A stretch of DNA of 6,278 nt. Origin: Thiomargarita sp. (GTDB lineage Bacteria; Pseudomonadota; Gammaproteobacteria; Beggiatoales; Beggiatoaceae). Position 1 is the first letter of the stretch. Every line of letters begins with the position of its first letter. Shown here piece by piece: positions 1 through 6,216 of this stretch. The notes under the pieces were generated by a model. That model was not told the DNA's origin and searched no databases. It saw nothing but the letters and a program-made list of their open reading frames with translations. A program made the position numbers and the translations under genes. Where the stretch lies: positions 1 to 6,278 of the forward strand of contig JAUXCJ010000073.1 in NCBI GenBank assembly GCA_030618965.1. The letters are read 5' to 3'.

Positions 1-1
1 C

Positions 2-28
2 GAGTATCAAAGCTAAAGCTTTGAACTC
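2..28. promoter_or_regulatory. Imperfect inverted repeat / hairpin of unknown role
   Basis: Positions 7-13 (TCAAAGC) pair with 18-24 (GCTTTGA) around a TAAA loop. The pairing extends outward through GAGT (2-5) with ACTC (25-28), leaving a single bulged A at 6, for 11 base pairs in all. The following sequence is A-rich rather than a T-run, so this is not a standard intrinsic terminator for plus-strand transcription. It could be an intercistronic mRNA stability or processing hairpin, a protein-binding dyad, or a by-product of coding sequence at the end of an upstream gene. The structure is visible in the sequence; any role is inference. Confidence 0.35.
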
Positions 29-44
29 CAAGAAAAATAAATAA
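3..44 (+). CDS. Possible C-terminal end of an upstream gene (partial)
   Basis: One frame is open from the window edge to a TAA at 42-44 and reads SIKAKALNSKKNK, a lysine-rich tail that would be plausible at the end of a membrane or secreted protein. The other two forward frames close sooner, at 16 and 24. Only 13 codons are visible, so neither family nor reality can be judged. If real, it ends 4 bases before the next ATG, which would extend the operon to the left. Confidence 0.25.
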   Translation, partial: SIKAKALNSKKNK

Positions 45-48
45 AATC

Positions 49-168
49 ATGAAATTTATTAATACAACTCTTATTTGGGTAGGTGCGTTTGCCCTTGCCC
101 TGTTGCTATTTATGGCATTGATCAATTTATTATGGCAGCCCAAGGTTTGCCACTCAATTTGGATATGA
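49..168 (+). CDS. Small single-helix membrane protein (39 aa), possibly frameshifted
   Basis: The ORF starts at ATG 49 and ends at TGA 166-168. It begins MKFINTTLIWVGAF and has one strongly hydrophobic helix (about residues 8-29), so it is probably an inner-membrane microprotein. The purine stretch AAGA about 16 bases upstream is a poor ribosome binding site. It lies 25 bases before the bd-like gene on the same strand, a position compatible with a CydX-like accessory subunit, but I see no CydX sequence signature. The last residues (PKVCHSIWI) look unnatural. The overlapping frame from about 129 reads MAAQGLPLNLDMTPVQ and stops at 180-182, which looks more protein-like. A one-base shift near 130 would join the helix to that tail and give about 44 aa. 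I do not recognise the family. Confidence 0.4.
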   Translation: MKFINTTLIWVGAFALALLLFMALINLLWQPKVCHSIWI

Positions 169-193
169 CTCCCGTCCAATAGAAAATGAATCT

Positions 194-2098
194 ATGTACA
201 AAAAACCACAAATAACAGTAAAATGGGCAGGATTTTTTATCTTACTATTGCTAGTAGGATTGATTGTTAGCCCACAAATAAATCTGGTGTCTAATGTTGC
301 GGCATCAGATACTGCGATGGATGCTGAATCCATCACTGAACGTATTCGCCCGATTGGTAGAGTACGACTTATTGGTGATCCTGAACCAACGCTTGAAGTT
401 CCTATTGTTAATACCCCTTCCCTTGAAATTGAAGAATTAATTCCCGCCCCTAAACTCAAACGCAGTGATTATCCGAATATTGGAGTAAGCAGTCGCTCTA
501 TTGTCTGGATTATTGCACAATTACATTTATTCTTCGCCGCATTCGTGTTAGCTGTTCCGCTTTTTGTATTGGTGATTGAATTCATTGGTCAAAAAACTGG
601 GGATTGGCGTTATGATGACATGGCGCATGAGTTTTTGAAAATCAGTTTGACGGCTTATTCTATTACGGCTTTATTTGGTGGTACCCTGGCTTTTGCTTTA
701 TTTTTGCTGTATCCGCAGGTTATGGGTTACATGATGCGAGTATTTAATGCCCAAACTTTGGTTTATGCTGGCTTATTTTTTGCTGAAAGCGCATTGCTCT
801 ATATATATTATTATGGCTGGAATGCTATGCGTTATGGTAATGCTAAATGGGTGCATCTGACTGTTGGGTTATTACTCAACGTTGCGGGTACGACTTTGCT
901 GGTTATCGCTAATTCTTGGGCTACTTTTATGATGGCACCGTCTGGTGTTAATGAACTGGGTGCGGTTACTGGCAATATTTGGGAAATTATGAAAGGCCCT
1001 CTCTGGAATCCACTGAATTTACATCGTTTTGTTGCTAATGTGGCTTTTGGTGGCGCAATTGTGGGTGCTTATGCAGCTTACAAATTCCTCAGTGCTAAAA
1101 CCCAGGCTGAGAAGGCGCATTATGATTGGATGGGTTATACCTCTAATTTTATTGCAATTTTAGCGTTTTTGCCACTACCTTTTGCTGGGTATTGGTTAAT
1201 GGCTGAAATCTATTCCTATTCGCAACAAATGGGCATTACTGCTATGGGTGGTATTTTAGCTTGGCTATTTGTGGTGCAAGCGGTGCTGATTGGGACTATT
1301 TTGTTGGCGGGTAATTATTATTTATGGTCAGGCATGTCACGTTGTGAAGGTTCTAAACGCTATACTTGGTTGATTAAATATATCGCTTTTGTATTAATAA
1401 TCGGCTTCCTCATTTGGGTAACTCCACATACATTAATACTAAGTCCTAGCGAAGTAGCCACTTTGGGCGGAAGTCATCATCATTTATTAGGACCTTTAGG
1501 CATCATGCCAGCGAAAAATATCGCGGTTAATTTGATGCTCATTTTCACTTTCCTCTCATTTCAACTCTATCGGCGTTCAGATAAAGAAGCTACCGTTTCT
1601 TGGGCAAAGGCAGGCAATGCTTTGATGGTGGCTATTTATGTGGTTGCTATACTCAATGTGATTTTTGCTGGGGTGTACTACGGGTATTTCACTAATACTG
1701 TGTACAAAGTTGGCTCTAGCGTGATACAAGTCTTGTCAACTTTAGTAGTGATTGTCAGCGGAATTGTGATTGATGCGCTAATGTTTAAGAATGCCAAAAT
1801 ATTACCTTCTCAATGGGGCAAAGTGAGTAATCGTGCTCAATATGCACTGTTTGCCCTACCGATTGCCTTTACTTGGTTGATGGCTTTGATGGGTTATGTT
1901 CGTTCTAGTGTGCGTACTCATTGGCATGTGTACACCGTAATGAAAGACAATTCTCCAGACAATTATATCCCCGCTATCGGTCACGCAGGGAATATGATTA
2001 CTATTGCTACGTTATTGTTTTTAATTATTATTCTGTTTATATTCTGGATAGCCTCGCTTTCTACCACTAAACAAGAAGAACCAGTGGAGGCTACATAA
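194..2098 (+). CDS. Cytochrome bd-like (CydA-superfamily) membrane protein
   Basis: This 634-aa polytopic inner-membrane protein is probably the heme-bearing core of a bd-superfamily oxidoreductase. An N-terminal anchor helix (11-27) is followed by a periplasmic stretch of about 75 residues and roughly 12-13 further helices between 103 and 621. Against E. coli CydA from memory, H111 (AQLHLFF) fits the heme b595 ligand H19, E198 with its GW at 208-209 fits E107, ANSW at 239-242 fits ANGW, and H277 (NLHRF) fits the heme b558 ligand H186. I find no counterpart of E99 (V or Y here), the Q-loop, the GRQPW segment, or a clear Met393. The C-terminal part (MGYVRSSVR at 566-574, THWHVY, KDNSP) matches my recollection of bd-like proteins of Nitrospira-type bacteria that lack the quinol site. 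No CydB gene follows. The ATG is preceded by only a weak ribosome binding site (AGAAAATGAA). The stop overlaps the next start as TAATG. Superfamily membership is confident; the substrate is not. Confidence 0.88.
   Translation: MYKKPQITVKWAGFFILLLLVGLIVSPQINLVSNVAASDTAMDAESITERIRPIGRVRLIGDPEPTLEVPIVNTPSLEIEELIPAPKLKRSDYPNIGVSSRSIVWIIAQLHLFFAAFVLAVPLFVLVIEFIGQKTGDWRYDDMAHEFLKISLTAYSITALFGGTLAFALFLLYPQVMGYMMRVFNAQTLVYAGLFFAESALLYIYYYGWNAMRYGNAKWVHLTVGLLLNVAGTTLLVIANSWATFMMAPSGVNELGAVTGNIWEIMKGPLWNPLNLHRFVANVAFGGAIVGAYAAYKFLSAKTQAEKAHYDWMGYTSNFIAILAFLPLPFAGYWLMAEIYSYSQQMGITAMGGILAWLFVVQAVLIGTILLAGNYYLWSGMSRCEGSKRYTWLIKYIAFVLIIGFLIWVTPHTLILSPSEVATLGGSHHHLLGPLGIMPAKNIAVNLMLIFTFLSFQLYRRSDKEATVSWAKAGNALMVAIYVVAILNVIFAGVYYGYFTNTVYKVGSSVIQVLSTLVVIVSGIVIDALMFKNAKILPSQWGKVSNRAQYALFALPIAFTWLMALMGYVRSSVRTHWHVYTVMKDNSPDNYIPAIGHAGNMITIATLLFLIIILFIFWIASLSTTKQEEPVEAT
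2086..2090 (+). promoter_or_regulatory. Ribosome binding site for the tetraheme cytochrome gene
   Basis: GGAGG lies 7 bases before the ATG at 2098, inside the last codons of the bd-like gene. With the TAATG stop/start overlap it indicates coupled translation of the two subunits. Confidence 0.8.
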
Positions 2099-3588
2099 TG
2101 CCAGTCATCATAAAAGTATTAGGATTCAGTGTTGCATTAACCTTAGTATTTACTTTAATAGCCAATATCTTACCACAGGTAGAAGGTGAAGCTCCTGTAG
2201 AAATAACCTTTGACCGAGGAGCTTTCACCGAAGAGAGTTTTGTGGCACTTGGAGAAGAATTATTTAAAGGTAAGGGAACTTGTACGCTTTGTCATAATAA
2301 TATGGGACGAGCTCCTGATATTCTGGCGATGAATATGGTAGATACTGCCACAGAGCGATTAGCTGATACTCGCTATAAAGGTACTGCAACCGATGCCGAA
2401 TCCTATTTACGCGAATCTCTGTTGCAACCGACGCTTTATGTCGTCAAGGGTTATGGTAAAAAGGGTAGTAATGACACCGAATCGCCTATGCCAACTATCA
2501 ACAAAGCACCCATTCAACTATCTGATATTGAAATGGATGCACTGATTGCTTATATGCAGGCTAAAGATGGCAATTCAGTAACAGTTGCATTGCCAACAGC
2601 AACAAGTCCCCCACCAGTAGAAGATAAAACTGCACCCGCCGCAACTGCTGTAGCCAAAAATGCTGAAGAAGCTATAAACAAATATGGTTGCGTGACTTGT
2701 CATGCCATATTGGATTCAGAAGCCGATATAGGACCTGATTTGCGGGATGTCGGCGCTCGTCTCACCCTGAATGAAATTCGGCATAGGATTGTCAATCCTA
2801 ACGCTGTGATTGCTAAAGGATATTATCCCATGATGCCTAATACCTATCCTGAAGATATGAGATTCAAAGAATTGGATATGATCGTGCAATTTCTTGCTCA
2901 TCAAAGTAATGAAAATCGTTTTGTGGCTTTGGGAGAAGAGCTATTTAAAGGCAAGGCAGCCTGTATACTATGCCATAACAGCAAGGGATACGCACCTAAT
3001 ATTTCGGCTATGAACATGATAGAAGTAGCAGCTAAGCGATTAGCTGATATTCGTTATCAAGGACAAGCGACAGATGTCGAATCCTATTTACGCGAATCCA
3101 TGCTCAAACCAAATAGTTATGTTGTTAAAAACTATGGAAAAATAGGTACAAATGACACTGAATCGCCCATGCCAATAATCAACAAAGCCCCAATTAAATT
3201 ATCAAATATCGAGATAGATGCCGTGATTGCCTATTTGCAGGCTAAAAATAGTAAACCTGTGACAGTAGCAATACCTGCTAAGGTAGAAGAACTGCCAGCC
3301 GAAGTACCAGCAATAGCCCAAAACGCTGAAGAAGCTATTCACAAATTTGGTTGTACTATTTGTCATTCCATATTGGATTCAAAAGCCACGATAGGTCCGG
3401 ATTTGCGAAATGTTGGCACTCGTCTTAGTGCTGATGAAATTCAGCTCAGCATTATCGACCCTTCTGCTGTGTTTGCTGAGGGTTATACACCTATGATGTC
3501 CGAAAAATTTGCAGAAAAAATGAGACTCAAAGAGTTGAAAATGATTGTGCAATTCCTTGCTGAACAGAGGGACGATGATGAAATTTAG
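2098..3588 (+). CDS. Membrane-anchored tetraheme cytochrome c (tandem diheme modules)
   Basis: This 496-aa protein has one N-terminal helix (about 5-24) that acts as an uncleaved signal anchor, with the rest in the periplasm. Four c-heme sites are present: CTLCH (62-66), CVTCH (198-202), CILCH (289-293) and CTICH (419-423). Likely sixth ligands are Met131, Met245 or 246, Met358 and Met466 or 467, in SPMP and PMM contexts. Residues 48-274 and 275-496 are two copies of one module: a cytochrome c domain ending in a Pro/Ala-rich linker, then a second domain with GPDLR.VG.RL. From memory, the related proteins I know are diheme and about half this length, so this one appears doubled. The probable role is periplasmic electron transfer to or from the bd-like core encoded just upstream. 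It overlaps the next gene by 11 bases. Heme binding is confident; the partners are inferred from the operon. Confidence 0.93.
   Translation: MPVIIKVLGFSVALTLVFTLIANILPQVEGEAPVEITFDRGAFTEESFVALGEELFKGKGTCTLCHNNMGRAPDILAMNMVDTATERLADTRYKGTATDAESYLRESLLQPTLYVVKGYGKKGSNDTESPMPTINKAPIQLSDIEMDALIAYMQAKDGNSVTVALPTATSPPPVEDKTAPAATAVAKNAEEAINKYGCVTCHAILDSEADIGPDLRDVGARLTLNEIRHRIVNPNAVIAKGYYPMMPNTYPEDMRFKELDMIVQFLAHQSNENRFVALGEELFKGKAACILCHNSKGYAPNISAMNMIEVAAKRLADIRYQGQATDVESYLRESMLKPNSYVVKNYGKIGTNDTESPMPIINKAPIKLSNIEIDAVIAYLQAKNSKPVTVAIPAKVEELPAEVPAIAQNAEEAIHKFGCTICHSILDSKATIGPDLRNVGTRLSADEIQLSIIDPSAVFAEGYTPMMSEKFAEKMRLKELKMIVQFLAEQRDDDEI
2239..3585 (+). repeat. In-frame tandem duplication of a diheme cytochrome module
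   Basis: Unit A (2239-2919, 227 codons) and unit B (2920-3585, 222 codons) both begin FVALGEELFKGK and stay collinear through both heme domains. Over the first 119 residues I count 84 identical positions, about 70%. The Pro/Ala-rich linkers and the second domains differ more. The DNA has diverged at many third positions, so the duplication is not very recent. Confidence 0.95.
3566..3571 (+). promoter_or_regulatory. Ribosome binding site deciding the start of the triheme/EB_dh gene
   Basis: AGAGGG precedes a double start, ATGATGAAA, at 3575-3583. From AGAGG (3566-3570) to the second ATG at 3578 the spacing is 7 bases; to the first ATG at 3575 it is 4. The 3578 start is therefore preferred. 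A TTG further upstream at 3545 would only add residues encoded inside the previous gene. Confidence 0.7.
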
Positions 3589-6106
3589 AATAACAGCATT
3601 TTGGCAAGCAGTTTTAGTCATTACCTGTGCCTACCTGATATTTGATAATGCCTTTCCACCAGTGATGCCCAAATCGTTGATGATCGAATTTATGATTATC
3701 ACCATCATAGGTGTGTTGTTGTATTTTTCATTTGATGAACAACGTTGGGCAGAATTTAAAATTCCTATTAAGGCAGTGTTGCGAGATGATAATAAAGGCG
3801 TTATTCGTTTAGGCTTATTAATATTGATTCCGACACTGCTGGGTTATACCGTTTACGATACAGTAAAACCGTCAGTTGAGTCACCAGTAGAACTTAGGCA
3901 AGTACATCCTGCGCCACCTTCTAAACTAAAAGTGTTTGATAAGTCTTATAATCTGACGACGCTGGAAAATCCAATCCGAACTGAGGTTTTAGCCCAAAAG
4001 GATGCCGAAAAAGCTGATGAAATTTATCAGGAAGCGGTACAAGCAGGCAGTAAGGTTTATTATCAAAACTGTTTTTACTGTCATGGTGACCTTTTAGCAG
4101 GAAATGGAGTTTTTGCCTCTGGTTTTAATCCCATTCCTGCGAATTTTCAAGACGTAGGTACAATTGCCCAATTACAAGAAGCCTTTTTATTTTGGCGCAT
4201 CACCACTGGTGGCCCAGGTTTACCCAAAGAAGGAACTCCTTGGAATTCTGCCATGCCAGTCTGGCACGAGATGTTGAATGAAGAACAAGTATGGCAAGTA
4301 ATCACCTTTCTTTATGATTATGTCGGGCAAGTACCGCGTATGTGGGATCAAAAAATCTCCAAGGCTGTGACAGGTATCAAGGATAAAATCCAATCACAAC
4401 GAGCCAAGATGACAGGCGAAGAAATCTATCAATTTCGGTGTGCAGTGTGTCACGGAGAGAAGGGAGCAGGTGATGGTCCTGCGGCTAATTTTCTGTATCC
4501 GAGACCACGAGATTTCACTTTAGGCATGTTTAAATATAAAAGCTCTCCAGGTGAATTACCACCACGGGATGAAGATTTATTCGATACCATTAAATATGGC
4601 TTGAATGGAACTGGTATGCCAGGTTGGAAAAGCATGTTAAACGACGAACAGATTAAAAGCTTAATACCAGTCATAAAAAATTTAGATATATCTTATACTT
4701 GGGTAGTTGAGGATGACGAGGATTCTGATGATGATGAGGAATATGAGGATGACGAAGATACCGATGAGGATTCTGATGATGACGCTGATTATGAAGAAGA
4801 TGATGACGAAGATGCCAATGAGGATTCTGATGATGACGCTGATTATGAAGAAGATGATGAGGATGAAGAAGAGGATACAGGTCCCAAAACTTTCATACAC
4901 ATCATAGATATTGAACCCACTAACCGTCAAAAAGCCTACTCAGAAGACTCAATTGCCAAAGGCAAAATAGCTTTTGAAAAAACCTGTAAACAATGTCATG
5001 GTTGGACTGGACGCGGCAACATCACCTCTGGCAAACGCCTAACCGATGACTGGGGTTATCGACTCTGGCCACGAAATCTAACGCAACCTTGGACATGGCG
5101 AGCAAGCAACGTACCAGGTAATGATGAAAAGAGCCGCTCTCAGACAATTCGCAATATTTACATTCGGCTATCCATCGGCATTTTTGGTACACCAATGCCC
5201 GCCCACCGCTCAACAAGCGAAGATCCTGATCCAGTTAGCTTAGAAAATCGTTGGCATATCGCCAACTACGTGTACTCGCTACGGAAAAACAGCATACCAC
5301 CAGGTGAAAGCACCGTCATTAAGGCGATAAAAGTTAAAGGCGCATTGCCCAATAGTGTAGATGATACCGCTTGGGATAAGGCGCAAGGAACAACCATGCG
5401 CCTAGTACCAAATATCATCAAAGAAAAACGCCTATTTACGCCATTAGCAGAAGTTGTGACAGCGCGTGTCCTGTACAACAACAAAGAAATCGCCTTTCTC
5501 CTAGAAATAGATGATAGAACGGATAGTCGCCCTGGAGAACCCGTATCTGAAGGTATTCAAGATGAAAACTTAAAAATGCACTCAGATGCCTTCGCCATCC
5601 AATTTCCAAAAGAAGGAGCTTTTGAGACAACTCCAATGGTAGAAAAACCATTATATCGTCATGGAGATGCCAAGCATCACACCACTATTTGGTATTTAAA
5701 TGCAGGCAGTATTGAGCCAGAAAAGGCGCCAAAAACCATGATATTAGAAGGCAAAGGGCCTGATAAAAAGCTTAAACATCGGCATAAAGATAATAGCCTA
5801 ATTGCAACAACCAAATGGGAACATGGACGCTGGCGAATACTGATGAAACGACCAAGAAAAGGTGGTAAAACAGGAGACTTATCGTTTAATGAAGGACAAT
5901 TTATTCCCGTCTCCTTTGCGAATTGGGATGGCAGCAACGGCGAAATCGGCTCAAAACATACCTTGACAAGTTGGTATTGGCTACTGCTTCCACCTGAAAT
6001 TGATTCGACGAGAGTTTATGGAATCCCGCTAGGTGTTGGTTTTTTCAGCTTTTTGCTTGGATTTTTATTAGTTCGTAGTCAACGTCGGCGTTTAGAGGCA
6101 AAATGA
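3578..6106 (+). CDS. Triheme cytochrome c fused to an ethylbenzene-dehydrogenase-gamma-like heme b domain
   Basis: This 842-aa membrane-tethered protein has three N-terminal helices (about 7-22, 35-52, 75-94), then an ELRQVHPAPP segment, which by charge bias puts the following domains in the periplasm. c-Heme sites are CFYCH (165-169), CAVCH (288-292) and CKQCH (470-474), with likely Met ligands 226 (SAMP), 347 (TGMPGW) and 540 (TPMP). An Asp/Glu-rich insert (378-433) separates the second and third heme domains. Residues about 580-805 resemble the heme b subunit family of ethylbenzene dehydrogenase, DMSO-reductase-type enzymes and NxrC: LEIDDRTD, DAFAIQFP, TIWYLNA, WRILMKRP, NWDGSNGEIGSK and TSWYWL in the expected order. 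A final helix (813-832) followed by RSQRRR anchors the C-terminus. Lys793 is the likely heme b ligand; where the family usually has Met before GD there is His695. No molybdenum enzyme subunit lies in the window. It probably relays electrons with the tetraheme cytochrome and bd-like core. Domains are clear; function is inferred. Confidence 0.9.
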   Translation: MKFRITAFWQAVLVITCAYLIFDNAFPPVMPKSLMIEFMIITIIGVLLYFSFDEQRWAEFKIPIKAVLRDDNKGVIRLGLLILIPTLLGYTVYDTVKPSVESPVELRQVHPAPPSKLKVFDKSYNLTTLENPIRTEVLAQKDAEKADEIYQEAVQAGSKVYYQNCFYCHGDLLAGNGVFASGFNPIPANFQDVGTIAQLQEAFLFWRITTGGPGLPKEGTPWNSAMPVWHEMLNEEQVWQVITFLYDYVGQVPRMWDQKISKAVTGIKDKIQSQRAKMTGEEIYQFRCAVCHGEKGAGDGPAANFLYPRPRDFTLGMFKYKSSPGELPPRDEDLFDTIKYGLNGTGMPGWKSMLNDEQIKSLIPVIKNLDISYTWVVEDDEDSDDDEEYEDDEDTDEDSDDDADYEEDDDEDANEDSDDDADYEEDDEDEEEDTGPKTFIHIIDIEPTNRQKAYSEDSIAKGKIAFEKTCKQCHGWTGRGNITSGKRLTDDWGYRLWPRNLTQPWTWRASNVPGNDEKSRSQTIRNIYIRLSIGIFGTPMPAHRSTSEDPDPVSLENRWHIANYVYSLRKNSIPPGESTVIKAIKVKGALPNSVDDTAWDKAQGTTMRLVPNIIKEKRLFTPLAEVVTARVLYNNKEIAFLLEIDDRTDSRPGEPVSEGIQDENLKMHSDAFAIQFPKEGAFETTPMVEKPLYRHGDAKHHTTIWYLNAGSIEPEKAPKTMILEGKGPDKKLKHRHKDNSLIATTKWEHGRWRILMKRPRKGGKTGDLSFNEGQFIPVSFANWDGSNGEIGSKHTLTSWYWLLLPPEIDSTRVYGIPLGVGFFSFLLGFLLVRSQRRRLEAK
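4718..4876 (+). repeat. Asp/Glu-rich tandem repeat inside the triheme cytochrome gene
   Basis: Three in-frame copies start at 4718, 4766 and 4820, with periods of 48 and 54 bases (16 and 18 codons). Each begins EDSDDD and continues with a tyrosine-containing acidic run. The whole acidic stretch (residues 378-433) has 45 Asp or Glu out of 56. It joins the second and third heme domains and is probably an exposed, disordered linker. The near-identity of copies two and three suggests recent expansion by slippage or unequal exchange. Confidence 0.9.
4764..4860 (+). repeat. 43-bp perfect direct repeat
   Basis: Positions 4764-4806 and 4818-4860 are identical over 43 bases with an 11-base spacer, a 54-base period that keeps the frame. 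Exact DNA identity, including synonymous positions (GAT/GAC choice), marks a recent duplication within the acidic insert and a site likely to vary in copy number between strains. Confidence 0.93.
6094..6098 (+). promoter_or_regulatory. Ribosome binding site for the 36-aa membrane protein
   Basis: AGAGG lies 7 bases before the ATG at 6106, and 4 before an in-frame ATG at 6103. The arrangement (AGAGG, then ATGATGAAA) is the same as at the start of the preceding gene, which supports translation of the short ORF. Confidence 0.55.
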
Positions 6107-6216
6107 TGAAAATTGGTCAAATAAGCCTAAGTGGATTTAACATTTTTGCCATTCTTGGCGGATTAGTCAATGTATTTGTAATTGTTTTTTTGTTGGGTTA
6201 TTGGTTATTGCATTGA
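6106..6216 (+). CDS. Small single-helix membrane protein (36 aa)
   Basis: The ORF begins MKIGQISLSGFNIFAI and ends WLLH before TGA 6214-6216. Nearly all of it from residue 10 on is one hydrophobic helix with a short polar N-terminus, so it should be an inner-membrane microprotein. Three things support it as real: TGATG overlap with the preceding stop, a ribosome binding site at proper spacing, and a position directly after three co-oriented electron-transport genes. By analogy with CydX and similar one-helix subunits of respiratory oxidases, it could stabilise the bd-like complex, but there is no sequence match I recognise. An ATG at 6103 would add one residue. Nothing at its end looks like a strong terminator. 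Confidence 0.6.
   Translation: MKIGQISLSGFNIFAILGGLVNVFVIVFLLGYWLLH

Noticed and set aside
21..47. Possible promoter with TTGAAC and TAAAAT
   Set aside because: The 15-base spacing is short, transcription would begin inside the first small ORF, and such matches are common in AT-rich DNA.
194..2098. Calling the first large gene cydA (cytochrome bd quinol oxidase subunit I)
   Set aside because: The Q-loop and GRQPW segment are not found, the protein has extra helices and an N-terminal extension, and no cydB follows, so the standard name would mislead.
2716..2904. Minus-strand frames antisense to the two cytochrome modules (also 3379-3621)
   Set aside because: The two antisense frames resemble each other only because the sense strand is duplicated; they have no ribosome binding sites or domain features.
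3545..3577. Upstream start (TTG at 3545) for the triheme/EB_dh protein
   Set aside because: It has no suitable ribosome binding site and adds residues read out of frame through the previous gene, while ATG 3578 has AGAGG at 7 bases.
4682..4930. Open frames on both strands through the acidic repeat (4682-4930 minus, 4707-4907 plus in another frame)
   Set aside because: GAT/GAC/GAG repeats give long open Ile- or Met-rich shadows in other frames; the real frame is the continuous cytochrome gene.
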